Positions 35,686 to 44,752 of a DNA stretch of 64,000 nt are shown one piece after another. Each line of letters starts with the position of its first letter. Within the stretch, counting starts at the first letter, position 1. The stretch spans positions 186,001 to 250,000 of the forward strand of contig NZ_LS483488.1 in assembly GCF_900478295.1 (NCBI RefSeq), written 5' to 3'. This stretch comes from Helicobacter pylori NCTC 11637 = CCUG 17874 = ATCC 43504 = JCM 12093. GTDB taxonomy: Bacteria; Campylobacterota; Campylobacteria; Campylobacterales; Helicobacteraceae. Made by a program: the position numbers and the translations under genes. The notes beneath the pieces are model-generated. The model ran no database searches. It was not told the DNA's origin and saw nothing but the letters and a program-made list of their open reading frames with translations.

Positions 35686-38049
35686 ATGTTAGAAAAGCTT
35701 TTGAGCGCTATCAAACAAAAGGTTTCAAACTATTTTTTAGGGGTTTTGCCTAAAAGCTATTCTATGAGCGAAGAAAACAACATTTTAGGCTTGTATGATG
35801 AGTATTTTTTACTCACTAAAAACGAAAACTTAGTGGGCATCCTCCGTTTAGAGGGGGTGAGTTACACCCATTTAAGCACAGAGCAATTGCAAGATCTCTT
35901 CACCGAGCGCCAAATGGCGTTGGATTCTTTAGAAAAAGTCGTGGCGCGCCTTGTGGTTAAAAGGCGTAAAATTGATCACCAACAAAACATTCAAACTGAC
36001 TCTAAATACTTGCAAGCGATTTTGAATCAATTTGAAAACAAAGAGGTGTATGAAAATCAGTATTTTTTAGTTTTAGAAAGCGCGCATTCTTTACAGGGCG
36101 TTTTAGAGCATAAGAAAAAATCCTTAATGCATGCCAATAGGGAAAATTTTAAGGACATTCTCTCTTATAAAGCGCATTTTTTGCAAGAAACTTTAAAAAG
36201 CTTAGAAATCCAGCTCAAAAACTATGCCCCCAAACTCTTAAGCTCCAAAGAGGTTTTGAATTTTTATGCGGAATACATTAACGGGTTTGATCTCCCCTTA
36301 AAGCCCCTAGTAGGGGGGTATTTGAGCGATAGTTATATCGCTAGTTCTATCACTTTTGAAAAAGATTATTTCATTCAAGAAAGCTTTAATCAAAAAACCT
36401 ATAACCGCTTGATTGGCATTAAAGCTTATGAGAGCGAGCGCATCACTTCTATAGCGATCGGAGCGCTTTTATACCAAGAGACGCCACTAGATATTATCTT
36501 TTCTATAGAGCCTATGAGCGTCAATAAAACGCTGGGTTTTTTAAAAGAGAGGGCCAAGTTTAGCATGTCCAATCTCGTTAAAAACGAGCTGCTAGAATAC
36601 CAAGAATTAGTCAAAACCAAACGCCTATCCATGCAAAAATTCGCCCTAAACATTCTTATCAAAGCCCCCAGTTTAGAGGATTTAGACGCTCAAACGAGCT
36701 TAGTTTTAGGGCTTTTATTTAAAGAAAATTTAGTGGGCGTTATAGAAACTTTTGGCTTGAAAGGGGGGTATTTTTCCTTTTTCCCTGAACGCATCCACTT
36801 AAACCACCGCTTGCGTTTTTTAACCTCTAAAGCCTTAGCGTGTTTAATGGTGTTTGAAAGGCAAAATTTAGGCTTTAAGGCTAATTCATGGGGGAATAGC
36901 CCTTTGAGCGTGTTTAAAAATTTGGATTATTCCCCTTTTTTATTCAATTTCCACAACCAAGAAGTGAGCCACAACAACGCTAAAGAAATCGCCAGAGTGA
37001 ATGGGCATACTTTAATCATAGGGGCTACCGGGAGCGGTAAAAGCACGCTGATTAGCTTTTTAATGATGAGCGCTTTGAAATACCAAAACATGCGCCTTTT
37101 AGCCTTTGACAGGATGCAGGGGCTGTATTCTTTCACAAAATTTTTTAAAGGGCATTACCATGACGGCAAATCTTTTAGCATCAACCCCTTTTGTTTAGAA
37201 CCTAATTTGCAGAATTTAGAATTTTTGCAATCCTTCTTTTTGAGCATGTTTGATCTTGCCCCTTCAAGGGATAAAGAAGCCTTGGAAGATATGAATGCGA
37301 TTTTTAGCGCGATTAAGAGCCTTTATGAGACCTTATACCCTAAAGCTTTTAGTTTGCTAGACTTTAAAGAAACGCTTAAAAGAACTTCGTCTAACCAATT
37401 GGGCTTGAGTTTGGAGCCGTATTTGAATAACCCCCTTTTTAACGCTTTGAATGACGCGTTCAACTCCAACGCTTTTTTAAATGTGATAAACCTAGACACC
37501 ATCACCCAAAACCCCAAAGACTTAGGGCTTTTAGCCTATTACTTGTTTTATAAAATCTTAGAAGAATCCAGGAAAAACGACAGCGGTTTTTTGGTTTTTT
37601 TAGACGAGTTTAAATCCTATGTGGAAAACGATTTGCTGAACACCAAAATTAACGCTTTAATCACGCAAGCCAGAAAAGCTAATGGCGTGGTGGTGTTGGC
37701 TTTGCAAGATATTTACCAATTAAGTGGGGTTAAAAACGCTCATAGTTTTTTGAGCAACATGGGGACTCTTATTTTGTATCCGCAAAAAAACGCTAGGGAG
37801 TTGAAGCACCATTTCAATGTGCCTTTGAGCGAAACTGAAATTTCTTTTTTAGAAAACACCCCCTTGTATGCCAGGCAGGTTTTAGTCAAAAATCTGGGTA
37901 ATGGGAATTCTAACATGATTGATGTGAGTTTAGAAAGTTTAGGGCGTTATTTGAAAATCTTTAATTCAGACTCTAGCCATGTGAATAAAGTGAAAGCGTT
38001 ACAAAAAGACTACCCTACAGAGTGGCGTGAGAAACTTTTGAAGAGCTAG
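35686..38049 (+). CDS. comB4: ComB4, VirB4-type ATPase of the DNA-uptake system
   Basis: 787 residues. Walker A IGATGSGKST near 446, Walker B FLVFLDEFKSY near 640, and QARKANGVVVLALQD near 664 are VirB4 motifs. It energises the ComB complex at the inner membrane. It starts one base after comB3. Confidence 0.93.
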   Translation: MLEKLLSAIKQKVSNYFLGVLPKSYSMSEENNILGLYDEYFLLTKNENLVGILRLEGVSYTHLSTEQLQDLFTERQMALDSLEKVVARLVVKRRKIDHQQNIQTDSKYLQAILNQFENKEVYENQYFLVLESAHSLQGVLEHKKKSLMHANRENFKDILSYKAHFLQETLKSLEIQLKNYAPKLLSSKEVLNFYAEYINGFDLPLKPLVGGYLSDSYIASSITFEKDYFIQESFNQKTYNRLIGIKAYESERITSIAIGALLYQETPLDIIFSIEPMSVNKTLGFLKERAKFSMSNLVKNELLEYQELVKTKRLSMQKFALNILIKAPSLEDLDAQTSLVLGLLFKENLVGVIETFGLKGGYFSFFPERIHLNHRLRFLTSKALACLMVFERQNLGFKANSWGNSPLSVFKNLDYSPFLFNFHNQEVSHNNAKEIARVNGHTLIIGATGSGKSTLISFLMMSALKYQNMRLLAFDRMQGLYSFTKFFKGHYHDGKSFSINPFCLEPNLQNLEFLQSFFLSMFDLAPSRDKEALEDMNAIFSAIKSLYETLYPKAFSLLDFKETLKRTSSNQLGLSLEPYLNNPLFNALNDAFNSNAFLNVINLDTITQNPKDLGLLAYYLFYKILEESRKNDSGFLVFLDEFKSYVENDLLNTKINALITQARKANGVVVLALQDIYQLSGVKNAHSFLSNMGTLILYPQKNARELKHHFNVPLSETEISFLENTPLYARQVLVKNLGNGNSNMIDVSLESLGRYLKIFNSDSSHVNKVKALQKDYPTEWREKLLKS

Positions 38050-38108
38050 TTTTAAAAAGTTAGTTTTGTTTTGAAAAGTTAATATTATTTTGAAGCACTC
38101 CTATTCAG

Positions 38109-38221
38109 ATGGCTAAGGCACACAAGAAATTAGGGGACTCTGCTGTATTCCTACCCTGAAGCGTTACCCTAAAATCCTATTGCATAGGTCTAAATAAGAG
38201 CTTAGGGATCATTTTAGCCAT
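38109..38221 (-). ncRNA. ffs: Signal recognition particle RNA (4.5S type)
   Basis: The segment at 38140-38158, read on the minus strand, is CAGG-GTA-GGAA-TAC-AGCAG: the GGAA tetraloop, closing stem and asymmetric loop that bind the Ffh M domain, exactly as in other small SRP RNAs. The ends ATGGCTAA and TTAGCCAT pair over 8 bases, and GGG with CCC helices lie between, giving a rod of about 113 bases. It is antiparallel to comB4 and lies between comB4 and a lipoprotein gene. Confidence 0.92.
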
Positions 38222-38298
38222 AAAAAGCTTATGTTTTCATTAAAAATGTTATGATACGCTCAAATAGTCAAGCAAAAATGCCAATTAAAAGGGTTAGA

Positions 38299-39708
38299 TT
38301 GAAAATATTCGTTCTGTTGATGTCGGTAATTTTAGGAATATCATTAACAGGTTGCATAGGCTATCGTATGGACTTAGAACATTTTAACACGCTCTATTAT
38401 GAAGAAAGCCCTAAACAAGCTTATGAATATTCCAAACAATTCACTAAGAAAAAAAAGAACGCTCTTTTATGGGACTTGCAAAACGGCTTGAGCGCTTTAT
38501 ACGCCAGAGATTACCAGACTTCTTTAGGGGTATTAGATCAAGCCGAGCAACGCTTTGATAAAACCCAAAGCGCTTTCACAAGAGGGGCTGGTTATGTGGG
38601 CGCTACCATGATTAATGATAACGTGCGCGCTTATGGGGGGAATATTTATGAGGGCGTTTTAATCAATTATTACAAAGCGATAGACTACATGCTTTTAAAC
38701 GATAGCGCGAAAGCTAGGGTGCAATTCAACCGCGCGAACGAACGCCAGCGCAGGGCTAAAGAATTTTATTATGAGGAAGTGCAAAAAGCCATTAAAGAGA
38801 TCGATTCTAGCAAAAAGCACAATATCAATATGGAACGCTCTAGGGTGGAAGTGAGCGAGATTTTAAACAACACTTATTCTAATTTAGACAAATACGAAGC
38901 TTATCAGGGCTTGCTTAACCCGGCGGTTTCGTATCTTTCAGGGTTGTTTTACGCTTTAAATGGGGATAAAAATAAGGGGTTAGGCTATCTTAATGAAGCC
39001 TATGGGATCAGTCAAAGCCCTTTTGTAGCTCAAGACTTGGTTTTTTTTAAAAACCCTAATAGGAGCCATTTCACTTGGATCATCATTGAAGATGGTAAAG
39101 AGCCGCAAAAAAGCGAATTTAAAATTGATGTGCCTATTTTTATGATTGATTCGGTTTATAATGTGAGTATAGCCTTGCCCAAGCTAGAAAAAGGGGAAGC
39201 GTTTTATCAAAATTTCACCCTCAAAGATGGAGAAAAAGTAACGCCCTTTGACACTTTAGCCTCAATAGATGCGGTGGTCGCTAGCGAATTCAGGAAGCAA
39301 TTGCCCTACATTATCACTAGGGCTATTTTATCGGCTACTTTTAAGGTGGGCATGCAAGCGGTGGCGAATTATTATTTAGGGTTTGTTGGGGGGTTAGTAA
39401 CTTCGTTGTATTCGGGTGTGAGCACCTTTGCAGACACCAGAAACACAAGCATTTTTGCCCATAAAATCTACCTTATGCGTATCAAAAATAAAGCTTTTGA
39501 AAATTATGAAGTTCGAGCTGATTCTATTGACGCTTTTTCGTTTTCATTAAAGCCTTGTAAAAGATCGCTTGAAAACCCTAAAGTCATTGACGCTAGGGAA
39601 TTGCTTTCTGGGTTTGTAACAGCCCCACAAATCTTTTGCTCTAACCGCCATAATATTTTATACATCCGCAGTTTTAAAAACGGGTTTGTTTTGAGTCGTT
39701 TAAAATGA
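38299..39708 (+). CDS. Lipoprotein of unknown function with helical repeats
   Basis: 469 residues from a TTG preceded by AAAAGGG. An upstream ATG at 38251 lies in what looks like the -10 box (TATGAT), so it is unlikely. Lipobox LTGC near residue 22 of this start. The next 200 residues are helical and TPR-like; a hydrophobic stretch with many Gly residues (about 350-385) may associate with membrane. The family occurs in other epsilonproteobacteria, but I know no function. Confidence 0.75.
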   Translation: MKIFVLLMSVILGISLTGCIGYRMDLEHFNTLYYEESPKQAYEYSKQFTKKKKNALLWDLQNGLSALYARDYQTSLGVLDQAEQRFDKTQSAFTRGAGYVGATMINDNVRAYGGNIYEGVLINYYKAIDYMLLNDSAKARVQFNRANERQRRAKEFYYEEVQKAIKEIDSSKKHNINMERSRVEVSEILNNTYSNLDKYEAYQGLLNPAVSYLSGLFYALNGDKNKGLGYLNEAYGISQSPFVAQDLVFFKNPNRSHFTWIIIEDGKEPQKSEFKIDVPIFMIDSVYNVSIALPKLEKGEAFYQNFTLKDGEKVTPFDTLASIDAVVASEFRKQLPYIITRAILSATFKVGMQAVANYYLGFVGGLVTSLYSGVSTFADTRNTSIFAHKIYLMRIKNKAFENYEVRADSIDAFSFSLKPCKRSLENPKVIDARELLSGFVTAPQIFCSNRHNILYIRSFKNGFVLSRLK

Positions 39709-39765
39709 TTTAAAAAACCCCCAAAGATAGTTTTTAAGTGTCGTTGGCATTAAACACAAACACGA

Positions 39766-39771
39766 TATAAT
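39766..39771 (+). promoter_or_regulatory. -10 box for cheV1
   Basis: TATAAT 38 bases before the cheV1 ATG. Confidence 0.55.
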
Positions 39772-39808
39772 TATAAAACGATACGAAAACCTAAATTAAG
39801 GGGAAGTC

Positions 39809-40774
39809 ATGGCTGATAGTTTGGCGGGCATTGATCAAGTTACGAGTTTGCATAAAAATAACGAGTTGCAATTGTTGTGTTTCAGGCTGGGTAAAAACAA
39901 GGATTTGTATGCGGTCAATGTCTTTAAGATCCGTGAAGTGGTGAAATACCATGGCAATCTCACTATCATCAGCCACGAAAACAATTCGCTTGTTGAGGGG
40001 CTAATCATTATAAGAGAGCTCACCATTCCCTTGATTGATATGAAGAAATGGTTTTATTATGACAGCCAAAACAAAAACAAGGATTTACGCCCTTATAGGA
40101 TAGAAAAAGAAAAAGGCGAAGACGATATTGTTATGATCTGTGAGTTTTCTCGCTGGACTATAGGGGTTAGGATCTATGAAGCGGATAGGATTTTGAGCAA
40201 GAAATGGACTGAAATGGAGCAAAGCGCTGGGCTAGGGGGATCTGCAGGCAATAACAAACTCGTGAGCCGCACGCGCTATTTTGACGGGCGCTTGGTGCAA
40301 GTGGTGGATATTGAAAAAATGCTTATAGACGTGTTCCCTTGGATTGAAGATGAAAAACACAACGATTTAGAGACGCTCTCTAAAATCCATTCTAACCAAT
40401 GCGTTTTGCTCGCTGATGACTCCCCAAGCGTTTTAAAAACCATGCAAATGATTTTAGACAAGCTGGGCGTCAAGCATATAGATTTTATCAATGGCAAAAC
40501 CTTATTAGAGCATTTGTTCAACCCCACAACCGATGTGAGCAATATTGGCCTGATTATTACCGATTTGGAAATGCCAGAGGCGAGCGGTTTTGAAGTGATC
40601 AAGCAGGTTAAAAACAATCCTTTGACTTCAAAAATCCCTATCGTGGTCAATTCTTCTATGAGCGGGAGTTCTAATGAAGACATGGCCAGGAGTTTAAAAG
40701 CCGATGATTTCATCTCTAAGTCTAACCCCAAAGACATACAGCGAGTGGTTAAGCAATTTTTGGAATTAGCATGA
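39809..40774 (+). CDS. cheV1: Chemotaxis coupling protein CheV1
   Basis: 321 residues: a CheW-like domain (about 20-175) that joins receptors to CheA, then a receiver domain (about 195-321) with the phospho-acceptor Asp in LIITDLEMPEASG. The start follows AAGGGGAA. One of three CheV proteins of H. pylori. Overlaps nspC by 4 bases. Confidence 0.94.
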   Translation: MADSLAGIDQVTSLHKNNELQLLCFRLGKNKDLYAVNVFKIREVVKYHGNLTIISHENNSLVEGLIIIRELTIPLIDMKKWFYYDSQNKNKDLRPYRIEKEKGEDDIVMICEFSRWTIGVRIYEADRILSKKWTEMEQSAGLGGSAGNNKLVSRTRYFDGRLVQVVDIEKMLIDVFPWIEDEKHNDLETLSKIHSNQCVLLADDSPSVLKTMQMILDKLGVKHIDFINGKTLLEHLFNPTTDVSNIGLIITDLEMPEASGFEVIKQVKNNPLTSKIPIVVNSSMSGSSNEDMARSLKADDFISKSNPKDIQRVVKQFLELA

Positions 40775-41988
40775 AAAAATACAGCGCTATCCCCACCCCT
40801 TGCTATGTGCTAGAGAGCGAACGCTTAGAAAAAAACGCCAAGATCTTAGAAATCGTGTGCCAACAAAGCGGGGCAAAGGTTTTGCTCGCTTTAAAGGGGT
40901 ATGCGTTTTGGCGTGAGTTTGGGATTTTGAGACAAAAATTGAACGGGTGTTGCGCGAGCGGTCTTTATGAGGCTAAGCTCGCTTTTGAAGAATTTGGAGG
41001 GCGAGAGAGCCATAAAGAAATTTGCGTTTATAGCCCGGCTTTTAAAGAAGCTGAAATGAGCGCGATTTTACCCCTAGCGACAAGCATCATTTTCAACTCT
41101 TTTCACCAATACGCCACCTATAAAGACAGGATTTTAGACAAAAACAAGCAATTAGAAAACTTGGGCTTAAGCCCCATTAAAATGGGCTTGAGGATAAACC
41201 CACTCTATAGCGAAGTAACCCCAGCGATCTATAACCCATGCTCTAAAGTGAGCCGGTTAGGGATTACGCCTAGCGGATTTGAAAAGGGGGTGAAAGAGCA
41301 TGGCTTAGAGGGGGTGAGCGGGTTGCATTTCCATACGCATTGCGAGCAAAACGCTGACGCTTTGTGCCGGACTTTAGAGCATGTAGAAAGGCATTTCAAG
41401 CCTTATTTAGAAAACATGGCGTGGGTGAATTTTGGTGGGGGGCATCATATCACTAAGAGCGATTATGATGTGAATTTGCTCATCCAAACGATTAAGGATT
41501 TTAAAGAGCGTTATCACAATATAGAAGTGATCTTAGAGCCTGGGGAAGCCATAGGGTGGCAATGCGGGTTTTTAATCGCAAGCGTGATAGACATCGTTCA
41601 AAACGATCAAGAAATTGCAATATTAGACGCTTCTTTTAGCGCTCACATGCCCGATTGCTTAGAAATGCCTTATCGCCCTAGTATCCTTAAAGTTTCCGTA
41701 GAAAATGATGAAGAAATTATTGAAGTTGAAAAGGGCGAAAATCAAGGGGCGTTTTCTTATTTTTTAGGCGGCCCTACTTGTTTAGCGGGGGATTTTATGG
41801 GGAGCTTTAGTTTTGATGCGCCTTTAAAAAGGGGCGATAAAATCGTGTTTCAAGACATGCTCCATTATACGATCGTCAAAAACAACTCGTTTAATGGCGT
41901 GCCGCTCCCAAGCTTGGCTAAATTGGATCAACAAGGGTTTAAAATCCTTAAAAACTTTTCTTATGAAGATTATAAAAACAGAAACTAA
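40771..41988 (+). CDS. nspC: Carboxynorspermidine/carboxyspermidine decarboxylase
   Basis: 405 residues, PLP-dependent fold III decarboxylase. The PLP lysine is in VLLALKGYAFW near residue 41; HFHTHCEQN near 188 and the glycine-rich GGGHH near 229 bind the phosphate. It makes polyamines; in H. pylori it has been linked to biofilm formation and survival. Convergent with lpxE. Confidence 0.92.
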   Translation: MKKYSAIPTPCYVLESERLEKNAKILEIVCQQSGAKVLLALKGYAFWREFGILRQKLNGCCASGLYEAKLAFEEFGGRESHKEICVYSPAFKEAEMSAILPLATSIIFNSFHQYATYKDRILDKNKQLENLGLSPIKMGLRINPLYSEVTPAIYNPCSKVSRLGITPSGFEKGVKEHGLEGVSGLHFHTHCEQNADALCRTLEHVERHFKPYLENMAWVNFGGGHHITKSDYDVNLLIQTIKDFKERYHNIEVILEPGEAIGWQCGFLIASVIDIVQNDQEIAILDASFSAHMPDCLEMPYRPSILKVSVENDEEIIEVEKGENQGAFSYFLGGPTCLAGDFMGSFSFDAPLKRGDKIVFQDMLHYTIVKNNSFNGVPLPSLAKLDQQGFKILKNFSYEDYKNRN

Positions 41989-41997
41989 GGCTTTTGA

Positions 41998-42570
41998 TTA
42001 AGGCTTTTTGGGGCTTGTAAAAAGGCCTACGCACAACATTCCAACGCCAAGCCCAGCCAACACCGCGCCAATGGTGTGCATGTCTAAATAAATGCGAGCG
42101 AGCATGGTTAAGGGGACTAGGGGTAAGAGCCAAAAGTATTTTTTAAAAGAATAACGGCGCATTAAAAACGCCACCGCCAAACCCACCATAGACGAATGCC
42201 CGCTTGGCATGTTGAAATTACCCCCATAAGGGCGCTCGCCCAAACGCTGGTGATTGATCGTTACATGGTTTAAGGCTCTTTTGGTGGTGTGCGTGAGAAG
42301 GGTTGTAGCGATAGAAGCGTTAGCGACTTGAAAAAGCCCTACCGCATCTCTTTGAATCAAGGGGATCGCCACAGATAAAATCGTAGGGATAAAGCGCGCA
42401 TAATGCTCGGTGAAATGAAACATTAAAGGCACGCTAGGCTGTTTAGGGACTTTAGGGAAAGGTGCAAAAATGCCTAATAAAATCAAGCCCAAACTGAGCG
42501 CTAACAAAGTTTTAGAAAAGCTTTTGGGCAGGCTTTCACAAAATTTTTGTTTAAATAAGAATTTTTTCAT
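41998..42570 (-). CDS. lpxE: Lipid A 1-phosphatase LpxE
   Basis: PAP2 membrane phosphatase of 190 residues that removes the 1-phosphate of lipid A. Motif 1 in GERPYGG, motif 2 PSGHSSM, and motif 3 ARIYLDMHTIGAVLAG. Its neighbour EptA adds phosphoethanolamine to the freed position, so the pair acts in sequence. Ten bases after eptA. Confidence 0.92.
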   Translation of the reverse strand: MKKFLFKQKFCESLPKSFSKTLLALSLGLILLGIFAPFPKVPKQPSVPLMFHFTEHYARFIPTILSVAIPLIQRDAVGLFQVANASIATTLLTHTTKRALNHVTINHQRLGERPYGGNFNMPSGHSSMVGLAVAFLMRRYSFKKYFWLLPLVPLTMLARIYLDMHTIGAVLAGLGVGMLCVGLFTSPKKP

Positions 42571-42580
42571 GCGTGTTATT

Positions 42581-44146
42581 TTACTCTTTTTTGTGTTTAA
42601 GCAGATCTAAAGAAGGGCGATAAACAGCGCTAGGGTTTTTAAAATCTTCAAACACCCCTAAAACGCTATGGAAAATCACATTTTGATTAATGGGGGTTTG
42701 GGTTTGGATAATGGAATGCTTCTCTTTAAAAAGATCGTTAGCATAAACGATAAAGGGGATCTCGTATTGTTCTTTGGGGGCGATGCTTTTAGGAATGCCA
42801 TGCAAATAGAACGCCTCTTCGCCCAAACTTTCGCCATGATCGCTCAAATAGATCATTAAGGCGGGCTGCTTGGCTTTTTTGAGCATGCTAATGATTTTGT
42901 CTAACAGATAGTCGTTGTAAAAAATGGTGTTGTCATAGGCGTTAATCAAGCTTTCTTTGGAGCAAGAAGACAGATCAGCGCTTGAGCAATAGGGCTTAAA
43001 CACCCTAAAATTTAAAGGCACTTTGTTGTCGTAGTTTGGGCCATGCGAGCCTGCAAGGTGTAAGATGAGCAAGACATTTTCATTAGAGTGTTCTTTTAAA
43101 AGGTCAGGCAAATTATAGAGTAAGGATTCATCATAAGGAGCGATCGCTTCACAATTGGGGCATTTTTGAATCAATTCATAGTTTTTAAGATAGCTTGTAA
43201 CCTTAACGTTCTTTTCGCCGTCATTCGCGCTATACCAAAAGACTTTGATACCGGCTTTAGTCAAGTAAGTCGGCAAATTTTCATAAGCGTTGTTTTTAAA
43301 AGAAGAATCTAAAATGCATTCCAAACTCGCTGTCGTGTAAGTGGCGCAAGAAGTGGCGTTGAAAAGAGTGAGTTCATTATCGGCTAATCGTTTGCTTAAT
43401 CTTGGGGTGGTGGGTTTTTGATAGCCATAAAGGGCGTAATTATGCTTCCTAGCGCTTTCGCCAATGACTAGCACCACAAACGAATGGGAATGATTGGGCG
43501 AAAAAAGAGGGAGCGGCTTGATAGTGGGGGCGAAAAATTTAAGAGCGCTCACTCTAAAAGCGTTCACGCTATAAGCGAAGGGCAAAATTAAGCCCCCTAT
43601 GAATTTCGCATGCTTGTCAAACCACAGCCAATTTTTAGCGTTAGCTAAAGCGCTAGCGATAAAGATAAACACTAACGCCAAGATCGCTAAAAAGGGCGCT
43701 TTTTTAGAAGAATTTTTAAGGGGGATTTTATAGATAATATAGCCAGGCAACACCCCAAAAACAACGATAAAAATGAATAACTTAACGCTCAAAAAGCCTA
43801 AAAGCTCATGCGTATTGGTGTTTAAGACATTACCCATCATGCTCTTATTTAAAAACACCTTATAAGTGCTAATGAAATAGAAAGCGATGGAATTGAGCCA
43901 ACTAAAAACAATCGCGCTTAGGCGCATCAAATGAATAGAGATCAAACCTAATCCCAAAAAAAGAGCGCCATTCACGCAAAAAAGCACCACAACCATCATG
44001 GCTATAAAACTAACCTGGTTGCTTTCTTTATAGACATAAGCGAACAAAGGGAAATGGTATAAAACGCCAAAAATAAGGCTATAAAGCAAACCGGCTTGCA
44101 GACAACTCAGGGGTTTTAAAAACTTCAGATGGAATAATGATGCCAA
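42581..44146 (-). CDS. eptA: Lipid A phosphoethanolamine transferase EptA
   Basis: 521 residues: five membrane segments (1-200) then a periplasmic sulfatase-fold domain. Metal ligand Glu230 in VIGESARKHNYALYGY, catalytic Thr269 in TSCATYT, and LSDHGESLGE near 445. It acts right after LpxE and lowers the negative charge of lipid A, giving polymyxin and host-peptide resistance. Confidence 0.94.
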   Translation of the reverse strand: MASLFHLKFLKPLSCLQAGLLYSLIFGVLYHFPLFAYVYKESNQVSFIAMMVVVLFCVNGALFLGLGLISIHLMRLSAIVFSWLNSIAFYFISTYKVFLNKSMMGNVLNTNTHELLGFLSVKLFIFIVVFGVLPGYIIYKIPLKNSSKKAPFLAILALVFIFIASALANAKNWLWFDKHAKFIGGLILPFAYSVNAFRVSALKFFAPTIKPLPLFSPNHSHSFVVLVIGESARKHNYALYGYQKPTTPRLSKRLADNELTLFNATSCATYTTASLECILDSSFKNNAYENLPTYLTKAGIKVFWYSANDGEKNVKVTSYLKNYELIQKCPNCEAIAPYDESLLYNLPDLLKEHSNENVLLILHLAGSHGPNYDNKVPLNFRVFKPYCSSADLSSCSKESLINAYDNTIFYNDYLLDKIISMLKKAKQPALMIYLSDHGESLGEEAFYLHGIPKSIAPKEQYEIPFIVYANDLFKEKHSIIQTQTPINQNVIFHSVLGVFEDFKNPSAVYRPSLDLLKHKKE

Positions 44147-44275
44147 ACACGCCCCTTAAAATCAATCAATCTTAGGATTATATCGTAGGTATGGGGATTT
44201 TATGGTTTATTTTAAGACCAGAGAAGCGCTTTTTAAGGGTGGCTTGCATTTAAGGGCTTTAAAGTGCGTTTGTTG

Positions 44276-44281
44276 TAGGAT
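44276..44281 (+). promoter_or_regulatory. Candidate -10 box for aapA
   Basis: TAGGAT, seven bases before the 5' hairpin at 44290-44312, so the transcript would begin with that hairpin, as described for AapA mRNAs. Confidence 0.4.
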
Positions 44282-44288
44282 TTCATCA

Positions 44289-44363
44289 CGCCCCATAGTC
44301 GCAATATGGGGCAAATCCAAATAAGGAGCATGCCATGAAGCGTAAAAGTGGCAAACGCTCTTG
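44289..44363 (-). ncRNA. isoA: IsoA-type antisense antitoxin RNA
   Basis: A perfect TATAAT on the minus strand at 44370-44375 inside aapA would start an RNA near 44363 that covers the aapA start codon and ribosome-binding site and ends at the strong GCCCCATA/TATGGGGC hairpin (44290-44312). About 75 bases, the size of known IsoA RNAs. Ends are estimates. Confidence 0.72.
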
Positions 44364-44427
44364 GAAACTATTATACCTTGAAATTTCTTTTTCTTGGTTT
44401 AAGGTAGTGGTTTCAATGAAACGCTAA
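44335..44427 (+). CDS. aapA: AapA type I toxin peptide
   Basis: 30 residues with a basic start ([11 protein letters not shown]) and an amphipathic hydrophobic part ([15 protein letters not shown]) ending in MKR. It matches the H. pylori AapA family in length and in the SWKxLYLxISF...KVVV pattern. The ATG follows AAGGAG. Long pairing options at both mRNA ends (hairpins at 44290-44312 and 44442-44463) suit the translationally inert primary transcript known for AapA1. Such peptides target the inner membrane. Confidence 0.88.
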   Translation: MKRKSGKRSWKLLYLEISFSWFKVVVSMKR

Positions 44428-44441
44428 TTTCTAAGAGCGTT

Positions 44442-44463
44442 CCCTAAGCCTAAAAACTTAGGG
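44442..44463 (+). terminator. Hairpin at the aapA 3' end
   Basis: CCCTAAG and CTTAGGG around an A-rich loop, followed by GTTTCCTT. Confidence 0.55.
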
Positions 44464-44520
44464 GTTTCCTTATGTGAAGCGGGTTTGTCCTTGACTTTGG
44501 GGCGTTTTTTGGTTAGTGGA
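44446..44520 (+). repeat. Repeat flanking hopD, left copy
   Basis: The 3' part of the aapA locus (CTAAAAACTTAGGGGTTTCC, then GGTTTGTCCTTGACTTTGG) aligns over about 70 bases with 47248-47320 on the other side of hopD. Confidence 0.55.
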
Positions 44521-44527
44521 GCGCGCG

Positions 44528-44568
44528 AACGCTAAAGATGTTTGGGGTTTCTTGCTTGGGTGGTTTAA
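44528..44568 (+). repeat. Dispersed intergenic repeat, copy B
   Basis: Closely matches 17282-17324. It lies between aapA and hopD. The rest of the stretch up to 44752 shows no gene. Confidence 0.5.
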
Positions 44569-44700
44569 AATGATCGCTTGAATAACGCTAATTTTTATTT
44601 AGATTGTAAAAAACGCCTTTGAGTATTTTTTGTGATTAACGCTTGAAGTCAAAAAACTTTGTTTGGTGGAAAAGATTAAAAAGAGTTAAAAGAAAAGTCA

Positions 44701-44734
44701 GTTAAAAGGGTTAAACCCCCTAAAAAGAGGGTTT
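44701..44734 (-). terminator. Hairpin after hopD
   Basis: AAACCC and GGGTTT around a T-rich loop within the 50 bases past the hopD stop; a T-rich stretch follows. Confidence 0.4.
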
Positions 44735-44752
44735 AAAAAGGGGTTTAAGCTT

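Noticed and set aside
38251..38298. ATG starts at 38251 and 38278 for the lipoprotein gene
   Set aside because: The first coincides with a likely -10 box and the second has no ribosome-binding site; the TTG at 38299 follows AAAAGGG.
44520..44600. A second complete aapA gene after the first
   Set aside because: Only short matches to the toxin region remain and no frame of proper length exists; it is listed as a repeat.
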